Origin: Ptychodera flava
Lineage: Eukaryota; Hemichordata; Enteropneusta; Ptychoderidae
Length of the DNA: 64,000 nucleotides
NCBI RefSeq assembly: GCF_041260155.1
Contig: NC_091931.1
Location: forward strand, 10,149,861 to 10,213,860
Direction: 5' to 3'
Part shown: positions 11,426-24,519 of the stretch, one piece after another
Position numbering within the stretch: the stretch's first letter is position 1
Layout of the letters: every line of letters begins with the position of its first letter
Program-made: the position numbers and the translations under genes
The notes under the pieces: generated by a model
The model's database searches: none
What the model saw: the letters and a program-made list of their open reading frames with translations, nothing else
What the model was told of the DNA's origin: nothing

Positions 11426-13228
11426 AAAAGAGTTACTATAATTTGTTAAAAACACAAATAGTGAAACACTCATCAAAAGTTAAGGAGATATTAGTCTGTT
11501 TGATTCACATTACAATGAAAGTCTGTAGTCAGTGCAGACCTGTTGGGTCTTGAATTGTATAGGTAATTTCAAAAAAAATTGCAAAACTATCCACTCAATA
11601 ATAGGAAAAACTTACACACATTTACCTTAATTTCCGAGTAGTGTATCGTGTATGTGTGTGTGTATTTCCTATGTGCTCAGACCTTTATGATCAGTGAAAG
11701 TTCCAGATCTATTCAGCATGGGGAATTAGGCACTGATAACACAATGTATGAATTGAAATGTATCAGGACACATTTAGAACAGCAGCAGATTTACGATTGT
11801 ACATCATTTCTTAAAATTTGATTTTGCTAAGGAATTAAATGAATGTGGAAACTAAATGAACCATCTCAGATTGTTGCAAAAGTTCAAAAAGGAAATTAGG
11901 GCAGAGAGAGTCCCATGTTCCATTTATTAAGTTCTATTTGGTTAGTGTAATTCATGTATGTACTTACACTGTGACCATCAGAATGTTTTATACTTGAATA
12001 TCAAACTACTTTTAACAATAGACTGTGTCAATTTTGCTTGCTAACTGTGACTTTGTGTGTGTGTCTCTCCTGAACACAAGCTTGACATTCATATTCTCAG
12101 TGTCCTGGCATGTGATTTCAAGATTCTGATTGCATTTGAAATTCTACTCGAGCTACTAAGCATAAAAGTGCCTCGTATTTCTGCATTACAATGTCATCAG
12201 AGTGGAAGAGAAACAAAGAATAGTACCGGTAGATGTTGTCAGAATCCTTACGAATACTCAAACTCTGAAACCCATACATGTGTCTACAAACTGTTAGCAG
12301 CAGTGAAGGGCCTGACATTGGGAGGTAGTTCAAGGGCGCCAAAATATCCATCACAGCTGTAAAGATTCTTCATATGACTGATATGGAACATAACAATGTG
12401 ACAAGCAAGTACATGTATTATCTCAGACATAAACTCTCTGCTTGTTTAACGTTTGGTTCAGAGGTAGGGAAGGGGTTTTGATGCAGAAAATTGGATTTCA
12501 TTCGCTGAATGTATAAACCAATTGTAGACAGTCTGTAAGGGTTTGTGAACTGCAAAACGGCAACTTTGTAGCAGAATATTGTTTGCGCCAGTGGAAAAAA
12601 GTGGTAACAGAAGATTTCTATGATTCATCAGTGTTCTAGAAAAACTTTTGATGTAGCAGGCAATAAATATTCAAAAATGGTCTTCCATTAAATTTTTATT
12701 GTTACTGATTTTAAAAGTCTTTGATTTGTCATTTTCTGATGAAGAACGATGTCCAAAAAAACAGTCGTGACTTTTAATTCATGTGTACATACAAATGGGC
12801 TGTTGTCTGCCATGTCTGTATGCTGATGCAATATCTCAAGAAGATTAGATATAGACTGGATTAGATTGAAGTACAATAAGTAGATTCTCCTTGGTAATGG
12901 CAAGAACTGATTAGTTTTTCATGTGCACTGCTTCATTACTATTTCTAGTTTGCAAAATTAATTATTGAGGATATTATTAGGATATTAACCTGGAAAGAGA
13001 GGTCAGAGTTCATGAAACTTTCCACATATACTGGTACATAATACAAAGGTGTGAGAGTTGTGATAGACATATAGCAGTTTCACATCAACCAACTTGATAT
13101 TTATGATAGTAATAGCTGTGCTGTCAGCAATGTGGAGCTTGTAGGATTGAGCAACAGTCTGTCTATGTGCCCTGTCCTCGATTAACTTTGCACATCTTGG
13201 AAACCCCTGCTCAGAAAATGTTCTTGTT
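11426..13228. other. Gene-free stretch
   Basis: No supported gene, RNA gene or complete repeat is seen. The sequence around 12896-12925 (GGCAAGAACTGATTAGTTTTT) recurs at 48777, so at least one dispersed repeat fragment is present. Confidence 0.5.
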
Positions 13229-15048
13229 AGTCCCCGCGGACGAAGTCCGGCGGGGACTTATAGATTGGGTCCCGTCTGTGCGTCCGTCCGTCCGTCCGTC
13301 CGTCCGTCCGTCATCAACAGTTTCTCAGACACTGCTGAACCAATTTCGTTCAAACTCAGCACAAAGGCATAGCACTATGACCTACAGATGCACGTCGATT
13401 TATTTTGTGATACGATCCAATATGGCCGCGAGGCGGCCATTTTGTTGCGATTTTTCATGTCTTTGGACCATAACTCAAACATCCTGGAACAGATTCTGTT
13501 CAAACTTGGCACAAAGGCATAACACTATGGCTTTTATATCCATCTTAAATTATATCACGATACGATCCAATATGGGCGCGAGGCGGCCATTTTGTTGCGA
13601 TTTTTCATGTCTTTGGACCATAACTCAGACATCCTTGAACATATTCTGTTCAACCTTGGCACAAAGGCATAACACTATGGCCTACATGTGCATGTCAAAT
13701 TATTTGCGATACGATCCAACATGGCCGCGAGGCGGCCATTTTGTTTGCGATTTTTTCATGTCTTTGAACCATAACTCAAATATCCTTGAACCGATTCTGT
13801 TCAAACTTTGCACAAAGGCATAACACTATGGCCTACATATGCTTGTCAAATTATATTGCGATACGATCCAATATGGGCGTGAGGCGGCCATTTTGTTGGG
13901 ATCTTTCATGTTTTTGGATCATAACTCAGACATCCTTGAACAGATTCTGTTTAAACTTGGCACAAAGGCATAACACTATGGCCTTCATGTGCATGTAAAA
14001 TTATTTTGCGATACGATCCAATATGGGCGTGAGGCAGCCATTTTGTTGCGATTTTTCATGTCTTTGGACCATAACTCAGACATCCTTGAACCGATTCTGT
14101 TCAAATTTGGCACAAAAGCAAAACATTATGCCCTTCATATGAACGCCACTTTATTTCATGATATGATCCAATATGGCCGACAGGCGTCCATTTTTTGCGA
14201 TTTTCTCATGTCTCTGAACCATAATTCAAACATCCTTGAACTGATTTTGTTCAAACTTGGCACAAAGGCAAAGCACTATGGCATACATATGCATGTATCA
14301 ATTAACCTTGCGATAGGATCCAATATGGCTGCAGAACTGCCATTTTGTTGGAATTTGCATGTCTTTGAAGCATAATTCAAAGGTCATTAAACCCATTTTG
14401 TCCAAACTTGGCACAAAGATCAAGCACTATGGCACACATACATGTATACATGTCAATTTACTTCGTGACATGTTCCAATATGGCTGCCAGATTGTCATTT
14501 TTGGATTTTTCATGTCTTTGAGGCTTAATCATATGCAAATATTCCTTATCCAATGTTGTTGACGACTTGGTACAAAGATAAAGTACTATGGCATACTTAT
14601 GCATGTCTACTAATTTTGTGCTACGATCCATATGGTCAATAGACAGCCATTTGATTTCAATTTTATAAACATAGGTCACTGTCCTTCAATGGACTGATTT
14701 TGTTTAAACGTGATATGGCTGCATTCTTGTGCACATTAATTTGTTTCATTATATGATCCAAAATGGCTGATTACAACAACATACCCGATCCCATACCATT
14801 TCGAAAATTCCACCAAACCATGTGTATAGTATGTGCTGTCATGACACTAGAGGCAGTGAGGGCATCGTTATGTGTGATGTAATCAAAAGTTCCTTTAGTG
14901 GTCAACACCGGCAGAGATGAGTCTTTTATTGAACGTTCCTCAGATTACTTTATTATGCAAGTCACAGGCCTGATGCACCCGTTGCATCAATGTCATTCCA
15001 CAGCTACCTAGACACCAAAGATTATAACAAAATGGACAAGCGGGGACT
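13229..15048. mobile_element. 1.8-kb non-autonomous element with CGTC microsatellite and about ten 150-bp tandem units
   Basis: The left end AGTCCCCGC is part of a hairpin (CCGCGGACGAAGTCCGGCGG) and the right end GCGGGGACT (15040-15048) is its inverted copy. Just inside the left end is a (CGTC)n run (about 13281-13311). Then come about ten 149-154-bp units, each carrying ATACGATCCAATATGG, GCGGCCATTTTGTTG, TTTTTCATGTCTTTGGACC and ACTTGGCACAAAGGCA. Identity falls off towards the right. Hairpin, microsatellite and core tandem repeats together resemble Helentron-associated elements of marine invertebrates, but this assignment is inference. Confidence 0.75.
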
Positions 15049-15517
15049 GTGTCATCAACGATGACTTGTTTAGTTTGTAAGACACTTTGGATACACAGAC
15101 TAGAATTTGTTCAAATGATGATGAAATTTGCATAAGCAAATAAGTGATCTTCCTGTTGCTTTGAAATTTGGTATTTAGATCCCTTGCAATGATTTCAACA
15201 AAGTAAACAAAATAAGGTGTAAATGTAGTTTGAATGTTATTTTATTTTAGAGAGTGCTTGTAGTATGTTTTCATAATTGTTAGAAACCACTCCTCATTGT
15301 AAATAGTTCACATGAGAGTGATATATGTGAGTACAGCTGCCTTCAATAGCATACCTCTTAACATGACACAGCCCACTGGTGTGTTCTAATGAACAGTAAG
15401 CATTGCCTTGTAAACCCAGTGACAAAACCAAATATCAGTTCTTAAATGCAACTTGACCATGAGTCATAGTCCTTGCCCTCCTAGAGGGCTACAGAATTCT
15501 AGAAATTCAAGGTAACA

Positions 15518-15957
15518 GTTTTTTTCCAGCCACGGACTACACAAAATTGTGTTGTTCTCTGTATGCGCACCTTCTCTATGGAACTCATTGCCTCCTGATA
15601 TTCGTAATGCCAGATCCGTTGACTGTTTAAGCGCGTTTTAAAGACTCACCTTTTTGCAAAGCACTATTACTAATGTTTTGGAAGGTCACCATTTACCGGA
15701 ACCGCTGATGCTTGATTTATTTTACGTTTTCTGCTACTTACTCTGTATAATTTTTAATAATGTTGTTTTGTATTTTAACTGTTTTTACTCTGCAGAAATT
15801 TTCATCATTTTTAACCATTTATGTTTTTAGCCTAATTTGATTGTTTTTAACATTTTAGTTTGTCATGCTTGCTGGTATTTTATCAATTTTAAATGTGTAA
15901 AGCGCACTGAGACGTATGTGTAGTGCGCTTTAAAGAAATAAATATTATATTATTATT
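15518..15957 (+). mobile_element. 5'-truncated LINE, 3' end
   Basis: A short frame reads APSLWNSLPPDIRNARSVD, the end of the reverse-transcriptase ORF2 in CR1/L2/RTE-type LINEs, then a stop in place of the usual KRLLKTHLF continuation. The 3' UTR ends with GCGCACTGAGACGTATG ... GTAGTGCGCTTTAAAGAAA and a TTATTATTA tail. A 5'-truncated, decayed copy. Confidence 0.75.
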
Positions 15958-18900
15958 GGAAAGCTGACATGTTGTTGATAAAAAATTCCTGTTAAGCAGT
16001 GTCTTCTATGCCACATATACAACTTTATCAGTGAGAATTTACTTCATCTTTGGTCAGCCAGAAATTATGTACAGAAATTGGTATAGATATTGGTTACATA
16101 AGTATGAGTCACATGTTCATGGGTTAGGGTCACCATAGGTCAAATAGAATAGTGGTAGTCATAAGACATGACAGAAAAGTCCAGAACAATAGAATGTCAC
16201 TCTCTCAGCATTCTTACAATGTAGAAATCACAGGTAAACTGTGAATCTTAAAATGTATAGGTCTTTTCATTACTCTTTTCAATTTTATGAATAGTTGAGT
16301 GTGACCTAAAACAAGGAATTAAGAAAACATATGTCTTGGCCAGTACAGAAATGAAAAACAGGATTCCATCACCACAATGATTTGCAAAATAACCTTGTAT
16401 GGTAGCCAGATAGTCACAATTTGATGTGAAGAAAGAATTTTTCAAATCTAATTACCTGCAGCTGTAAAGCATTTATTTCTTCTGCATCAACACCACATCT
16501 TGCCAGTTATCATTTGCTGCTCAAGCAATACACAAAATTCCAAGCTGCCTATGAAGCAGCTGCTAATTTACTTTATAAATATTTGGACATCATCAGCCAA
16601 ATATTCTAGATAAAGTCAATAACGGCCATACCAGTAAGTTATTAAAAGGAGGATCTTTTTAGTCACAGGTATGACCATCGTTTAAATACAGCTCAATCAA
16701 TCCTGCTATTGATGTTAATAGATTAATCTGTTATTGAATGACAATCGAGTTGATTTTCACCACTAGAAGAGTCTCTGTACATTGGGGGTCAGGGGGTTGG
16801 GGGAGGGGGTTGGTGTTAATCTTGAAGCACATATAATGTTTACAAAGCTAATTAGATCATCACAACTATGCACAGGTAACATTCTAACTGAGGTAACATT
16901 CATATGTGAATGGTATTTTAATGCCTTGGAGGGTATACTTTCTTTCCATGTTGTTTTAGCTAGTGCATGAATCATTCTGCTTTTTTCGGAAATACTCCTG
17001 CATACTTGGTTATCACATAGTAAGCAGTCTTTAGATGGAATGCTCAATGAACTTTTGCATAAAATGGAGAATGGAAGATATACTGGGTGGTGTAACCAAA
17101 CTAAATCAAATCAAAATTGTATTACTTGATAAATCAATAGACCCAATTGTTAAAAGTGTTTCAGGGGTTCACACAGCAGCTCTCATTTCCTACAGAGTTC
17201 TGCTTGCTCTGTTATTCTTGAAAGTATTTTTTTCCGCCATCAGCATGGAGTGCCATGTCTACATGGCTGTAGAATGAGTAAAGACAACAATTATAAGTGC
17301 AAAGGATTGATCTAAAAAAGGGTCTCAGTGTAAAAGAGGGAATCTCACAAAAATGTTAAACAATTAGCCATAAATTTATCAACTGATGGCTTTCTTTGAA
17401 AGAGAAATTTATTCCAACATCAATAACATATTCACAGTTATAAGAAAGCCGGGCAGCTCCAGAGATGCATCCGGACGATGTGAACCTCACTAACTCGTTG
17501 AGGGCGCTCTTATGGTCGCCACCATAAGTGCAGTTTGTGCGGACGTCAGTAAACACTAATGGCATTAGTATAATACTGCTCATTTCCTGCACCAGTTTGT
17601 TTTCAGTCAGTAAACATCGAGGTTACGGTAAGCTAGCGTAAATTATGACAGTACTGAATTTGAAGTGAACATTAGTCACAACAATCTTATATCCGTTTTT
17701 ATCACCGATGAGAAACCCATCGAACGTACATCAAAACGGGTTCCATAGAGCAGGTGCACAAACAGAGAATGCTCTCTTTCCATATGTCTTGTTTTATTTA
17801 ATTTTCCAATCGGTGGTGGGGGCACCAAAAATTGTCAAGCATCTCGACGAAGGCCGGAAGAAGTAGAGATGCTAGACTAATCAGATAGTATTTTATTTTT
17901 TAATGCTGAAAGCATTCCTGATAGTGAGAGATATCAGAAGTCTTCAACTGTATCAAGCATGACGTCACCTTGAAAGTTTGTATAAATTTAAAAGATAGCA
18001 TAACCACTCAACTTTGGGACGATGCAGGCAATACAAAATTTACAATATTATGAACAATAATCAGCAATTTCACAATCTTTCACGACAACAATTACCTCAT
18101 ACAAGCTTGCAAACAAAGCGAACGTAATTACCCAGGTGTGGTCTGGCATGGTCCTCCTATCTCTCCATAGCAGGGTAATTAGGACCGTTCCACCTCATGA
18201 TCTATGAATTAATCTCTCGCGACATGTTGGCTGATTAATTTCATCTTCCGATAAATAAGGTCAGCACGATAAGTGATTAGACAGTGTTTATGGACTGATA
18301 ACAGCAGTGCATGGTTAAGGGACGTCGACCAATACTTTATAGCAAATATCTGTCTGTCATAAATGTAGAATGTAGAAGATTGAAAAGGGAAATCATGCAT
18401 GGACCTTTTCTACTAATCCCTGTGGTCAAATCGGCCACAAGTGGGGACCTCACTCTTACCGGCATTTCCAACAATTCTTCATTCAATATTTTTTGTGCTA
18501 CACGAAGTAACATAATGAATGGTTTAGAATTGAAAGACGCAACAGAGGCTTGTAAGAGGAAACACCAGGAATTCAAGTTCGTCTTGACCAGTTGGTGGGA
18601 CTAAAGTCACCCTTCAATAATTTGTCCAAATGTGGCAACTTTGGGCTTTGATCATTATGATCATGGATGCTTGTTTAAACTTTGTGTTAAACTATTGAGA
18701 AATTGCTCGACTCTTGTGACCATAGAGTAGAACTCAAACAAGAACTGTTTTATAGTAGTCGTCGAGATAAAATAGAATCCGATTCTACACCATGTTTTAG
18801 CCTAATAGGGAAACCAACAGCCATCACACACAGACACACACATACATTGTATATAGAGAGGCGAAACAGCAAATTGAGAACAGTAGAGCATTGACGGGGG

Positions 18901-19625
18901 TAAAAGCCAGAGACAGGCAAGAGCAATGCCGGAATTCTCTTTATTTTTTCCTTGCCTAAATTTTAATTTAGAGATAAACAAAATGTATTGCAATTTTCAG
19001 AACACAAATCTCACGGATACGTACACAAAGGGACACTCAAAGACAGGCCCATATATCCGGACGATATACAGGGCATGGCAGTGTGCTTGGTTGAGAACCT
19101 TGATGCCCAGTAGTGATCGAATACCTAACAAAGGCAGATCTCTTGAACATCCCAAATTTTGAGATATGTAAAACCCACACACTCTAACAGGAAAAGAATA
19201 CATACTTTAATTTCTTCAATATCTTGTACACAATCGCCTCATTTGAACCTAGCTGATACATGTACCAAATAAGAATAATTATCTATTTTAAACTTGAAGA
19301 TTGACATCAGTTCAATATTTTTTCAAAAGAAGCATAAATACCGGACTAAAATCTGACAATACTGATTAGAAGTATTTCTAATAGAAGTACAATACATATA
19401 TAAAGTTACAAAGGCTTATTTAAGATACGCTTGAAAATACCACAATCGCAAAAAGTAAAACACAGTCGTAAGACTTAGCGATGATACTGATTAGAACTAT
19501 TTCTAATAAAAGTAATATAATACAAACTTCTTTTTTTTAAACTATGATACTCAGAGCAGTAACATCTTGTCAATGATCACGTTTTGTTGAATATCATGAA
19601 ATAATATTCTTTACTCAGTAATTGG
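15958..19625. other. Gene-free stretch upstream of nothing recognisable
   Basis: No open frame here has gene character. The only clear local structure is a G-run stretch at about 16784-16814. The interval from 19200 down to the NACHT stop is AT-rich and probably holds that gene's 3' UTR. Confidence 0.4.
16784..16814 (+). other. G-run tract able to form a G-quadruplex
   Basis: Four or more runs of at least five G lie within about 30 bases, separated by TCA, TT and A. The first run carries the GGGGGTCA motif seen in the G-run elements further on, so it may be a fragment of one. Confidence 0.5.
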
Positions 19626-22339
19626 CTAATCGACAATGTCCATCGATCCTCTGCTGAAATTATCTTGTAAAATTACACCACTTACTGTACTGACTCTACA
19701 TTCACGCAAGTCGAGATCAAAGTTTCCGAAATCATCGTATATCAAATTTGCCCTACCTAATTCTGATATCTCACCATTGTTCAAAGTATTACCTGTTAAT
19801 GTCACTTTTCGCAGTCTGATGGAGTCTGCCTTTGCCAAACAGAGGCCTTTGATCATTGGATGGGGCTCGACATCATGGGTACTACGATCTGAGGGTAAGC
19901 ACTTGCCCAAACTAACATATTCAAGCTTTGTGAATAGCTTTTTCCATGCAGCTTCCCACATCTCAGGATTGCTGTGTTTCCCTGGGAATCTCCATCCAGA
20001 AATAGCCAACGAATCTAAATGTTTCATGTTGCAAATAACATCTACAAATTCTTGAAATCGATTCAAACTTACGTAGTCATTATTATCTCCTATCGGATGG
20101 TTCATACGTAGGCTCACTATCTTAGTATTCTTGAGCTTTTTACAGAAATCAATGTAATCGCATTGAGACATATTACAACGGTTGATTTGGACACACATTT
20201 CTACGTCGGAGAGATTTACATACTGCACAAGGGAGTCTTCGTAGGGTTTGAAATCGGAACCCTGAAATATGAATTGGCATTGGCTATCAGCATAAAGAGC
20301 TGGATCGTAAGTGCTGCTCATGTGAACACCGAAATTCTTCCAAAAAGAGAAACCCAGAGACATATGCTTTCCTACCTTTTCTCGCCAAAAACAATCTATG
20401 AACGTTGGCAGACACATGTCATGCCCATGAATGGCAAATATTTCAAGCGATCCTATTTTTTTCCGGTCGCGAAAAAGGCTGTGAAGTACTGATGCTTCTA
20501 CCAAGCAGCATGTGATACTTAGAGTGTTGATTAGTTTACCAACACCGCATTCGTCAATTAAAGAAAACAATTGAGCAAAATCTTCCGATCTCGTAGTGGA
20601 GACACATTCTGAACTGCGAACATCCGTTTTAGCTACCGATATTGTTTTACCGGTATTTTCCTCGTCATTTTGGGGGCACCTTGTCAGTTTGGGTGCATTC
20701 TTGGTTAGGTTGTCAGAGTAGGTGTTTTCAAAAGTAATTGAAAGGCTAAGAGGTATTTCTTTTGATTTTAAAATTTGCAAAAGAAGCTTAAAATTGGCGA
20801 GACATTCACCCCGCTGAGCTTTCAAAGATAAATCCAAAGGACGTGGCTTGAAAGGTAAGGTCGACAGTAGCCGTTCAATTATATCCTTCATAAGAGTCTG
20901 CTCTGCATCAAGGGAAACAGTGATATTCCTGTCCCACTTGATATACTTGACTGCAGATCTTATCAGATTCTCGGTGGCGTCGGTTTCCATGAGGCATTGC
21001 GATACGAATTCCAGGTCATTAAACTGAAAGAAGTTGAATATTAAATAGGACTTTTGATTCAAATGTCCTGCAAGAAATCGGAATAGTGTCTGACATTCTG
21101 AGGTCGTCATACGGACAGAAAATCTCTTCGCTATTGTCTCTACGTTTTCAGGTTCTGTCTCGCTGAAAGAAGCTATGTACTTCGCGGCAAAGAATTCCTG
21201 AAAGGTCTTATGGTGGATTACAAACGAAGCTCTTGGATCCGAAGAGAGTAGTCTACTATCCAAATATCTAGTTAGAAATCCCATTCTCAGAATGTCTTCG
21301 TTTTCTTGTAAATGAAGATCGGATTTGTCAAATTTTACTCTGTCAGCAAGAAAGATATCGACGGCGAGTTTACCAAGAAAAATAAATTGCCTGTCAACGT
21401 CCTCAATTGTGATTTGACGTTCGTCATATTTCTCACGGTACCGTTTCACAATCAACTGTAATATTCTGTCATACAGTGGTGTGATTTTTATCAGCATACT
21501 ACCAGACGCTGCCCATACATCACACATGAGTAGAGCGTTCATAGGACATGCCATCAATGATAAGATTGTTTGTTTATTTTCAGACATTTCAATTTGTTGG
21601 ATAAGTTTCCCTGCATCTTCTTGTGTCTGTTCAGTTGCAACGAAATGCCTGTGGATGAAGTCTTTCAGCGACGATGGTGAGAAACCGCGAATGGATAAAA
21701 GCCTATCAAAGTGGGCACGACTTTTGCGTAAGGCAGCAGCCTGAGCATTTTCATTATTGTCATCAGCATGAATTTTTCTCGATGTTAACAGCACTTTACA
21801 GTGCCGCAAAATTCTACCCTCAAGTAACTTTCCAATGTCATCGTTTGCGGAACATATCATCTCGTCCCATCCATCTAACAACAACACTATTTTGTCTTGG
21901 TTTCTCCTTACAAACTCCATCAAACTGCTCCTATCTATTTGGCAGTCTTTCGGTAACAAGTTTTCAAAGATAAAATCTTCTAACTTACCCTGACATTGCC
22001 GTAGATTGAAAAGGAAAACCAATCTGTAATCTCGAAAAGTTTCAACTCTGTCTCTTGCCCAGTCATAAGCAAGTTTTAAACAAAACGTTGATTTTCCATA
22101 GCCCGGGTCTCCTTCTAAAAGTATACGTCTAGGGTTATCGCAGTCAATGTTTGCATTGAAAAGTTCATTTCTTTCAAAGTCATGACTCCCCTTCCGGGTT
22201 TCAAGTTCAAGTTCGGTATACACATCATCAAGCTGTAAGGAGTTTTCCCACCATGATAATGGCTGTATGCGAGAAAGTACTTTCTTGTACATTTCACGAA
22301 GAATGTCCTCGCATTTGCTGGCTGCATCGTCCAGAGGAT
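19626..22339 (-). CDS. NLR-type NACHT domain protein (large NACHT exon, 5' exon missing)
   Basis: One open exon reads from an acceptor (TGTATTTCAG, exon base 22339) to a stop at 19626: 15 codons upstream of the first Met (22292), then 888 residues. Numbered from that Met, it shows Walker A GDPGYGKST (61-69), Walker B IVLLLDGWDE (135-144) and the sensor-like VLLTSRK (about 167-173), followed by the helical winged region typical of NACHT proteins. No clear leucine-rich repeats are visible in the C-terminal half. NACHT proteins are STAND NTPases that oligomerise on ligand sensing and signal through an N-terminal death-fold or other effector domain. That domain should be encoded by an upstream exon, because this exon starts with the last two bases of a codon, so 22292 is not the true start. 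I could not identify the exon at higher coordinates. The reading frame is intact throughout what is seen. Confidence 0.85.
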
Positions 22340-24500
22340 CTGAAATACAGTTTTGAACTCATTGAAGAGCATAACAAGTGCTGTTGCTGTGACAGTGAGG
22401 GAAATGGGGTCATCACTGTACCTTGCTAGGTAAAATATAAAAATAACATTTCTGTTTTGAAGCATATTCCTGGGATAAAAAAAATGACATTACACCAAAA
22501 GAACTCACATAAATAGTGGAAAGTTAGTTCTGCGAGGCACAGCTGTGTGGCGATAGGCCTCCCACCTCCGCAGCCCTGCTGACTGCCCCGGGTTGGGGGC
22601 CTATCGCTGGTAACACACGACCTTTCAATGCGCTGCTATATGTATGGCAAACTTTACATATTATGGCATTAGCTATTTGAAAGAGAGTGCTTGATGCAGT
22701 ATTCAATTAATTCAGGCAATAAACATTCTGCTAGTAGGTTACTCTGCTATATTCCACATACGGAGCTCTGTCACCAAGGCTGTAATTTGATGGCCACAGA
22801 AGGGGAAATTATAAGAAAGAAGTGGTGTAGGAAGGGGGAAGTACCAAGTATGGGAGACAATGCTGGTACGAGTACACCGCCGTGGAAAGGTTTCAAAAAT
22901 CTACCGAAGGCTGCGCTCACAAAAAGAAACGGTGATGGGGGATTCGAAAATTTTGGGGGTAGTTGAGGGGGACCTCGAAAGTTTTGCTCTACCTATAGGG
23001 GGACCTGAAAATTTTTTGGTTCCCTTTTACTTTTTACATTTTCCGATTCCAAGTTTTGGTAGATAATTCAATAAAAATGAATACCGTTATTATGTCATCC
23101 AATTGTTCTAATGTCAGTAATAATAAAACAAAATCTAGAACCATTTTTGTCATTTCATGACTTTTATCTCGAAAACATCTAAACATGTATGATTTGTCGT
23201 AAAAAACAAACTTGGGCCTAGTAACAGAGCACAAGCTGCAAATGTTGATGATTTTTGCAATATCGCTATGTCAACTACAGTTTCTTCCTGTCTCCCTACA
23301 GCATGCTGAAACACACAATATTCACTTTGTCGACAAAGCCTGTATATATATTAATATGTATTGGGTGATAATTTAATTAGAGTCCAGACTGACGGTCAGT
23401 TGTCAGTGATACAAATGCGGGGTACATATACACAGGCTGTGTTGGCAAGCAACATGCTGTAGGGAGTAGAACAAGAACGCAGTCGTATAAACTGAACAAA
23501 ATATTGTCAAAATTATCAAAGTTAATACAGCGACTCCTACGGGCAGTGTCACTATCAGGTACTGCCCTGCTACTGCAGTGTCACTGTCACTGCATACCTG
23601 AGCATTGACAGAGATAGCTCTGACCCTGATGTTGTAGATGACAGAGTTTGGGTCAAATGACGCTCTTGACAGTGAAACATACTTGTACACAAGATCAGGC
23701 CAGAGAACAACACATGGAAGACACAGAGACTTGAGCAGTTATCTGGGCTATTTGAATTCTGGCATACGAGAATAATCAAATATTAAAGAAAAAAGATGGG
23801 GTCACCATGGTTGATTTTCTAAATTTTCACATTCTAATCATAAAATAAATACAAAAGTAAAACTTTGAACAGCAAAGACTAATTTGAATGAAAAAATATT
23901 ACTAAATGGAATTATTTATTTTTGGCATTATTACACCCAAACTTTAGAGATTAAAACATTTATTCATGGAATATTTTAACCTTCCAGTATTGTTAATTTT
24001 GAGCAGCATCTGAGTCATATATGTCGTGTACTTTGAAACAAATATTTGGTAGTTCACTGTGCTCAGTTTTTCAATTTATTTTTACAATATAACAATTAGC
24101 CAGGTATTCAGAATTTGCCTACACTCTCATGATCGTCATTATGTGTGCTCTTCAGCAGGAGACATTGAGTTGGATTAACTCAAGTCGGCTTAGACTGATA
24201 TCCAAAAAGTTCACTGATGAGTTTAAAATGAATCAGTCTAAGAACTTGCCTTAGGAACATGACTTTACAAACTGCTAATAACAGGTAGTGTTGAACATCT
24301 GCGAGCAGAACTGCACGATACGTGTGTGCAATGGCGCAATCTGAGAGGTGTTTCAATTTATTTCGCACAAAATATGGAGTGACCCTTTTTTCCTCTCGAC
24401 ATTTTGAGCAACCCCTCCCTTAAAGTTTTCAATTTTTTGAGTGACCCCCTCACATTCCTCCGACCCCTAGGCCGTAAATAATGACTGCTTCCTCAATATG
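22340..24500. other. No coding exon recognised upstream of the NACHT exon
   Basis: This is where the NLR's N-terminal exon would be expected. Apart from the MITE at 23282-23476 and G/C-run stretches near 22935-23030 and 24380-24490 (degenerate ends of the G-run family), nothing with death-fold or other effector-domain character is visible on the minus strand. Confidence 0.4.
23282..23476. mobile_element. Palindromic MITE, CTACTCCC family
   Basis: The left part (CTGTCTCCCTACAGCATGCT) and right part (AGCATGTTGC inverted; GCTGTAGGGAGTAGAAC) are inverted copies, with inner CACAGGCTGTGTTGG / AAAGCCTGTATAT blocks. About 195 bp, non-coding. Confidence 0.7.
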
Positions 24501-24519
24501 AATTGGGGTCCCTTTAATA

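Noticed and set aside
13167-14562. Chain of plus-strand frames up to 218 residues
   Set aside because: They read through the 150-bp tandem units of a non-coding element, and the protein repeats simply echo the DNA repeats.
22115-22465. Minus-strand 116-residue frame spanning the NACHT exon's 5' border
   Set aside because: It is in a different frame from the Walker A-bearing exon and crosses its acceptor.
23580-23760. Possible minus-strand exon ending CAG|GTATGC with a beta-strand-like peptide, considered as the NLR's missing 5' exon
   Set aside because: It ends in phase 0, whereas the NACHT exon needs one base from its upstream exon, and the peptide resembles no effector domain.
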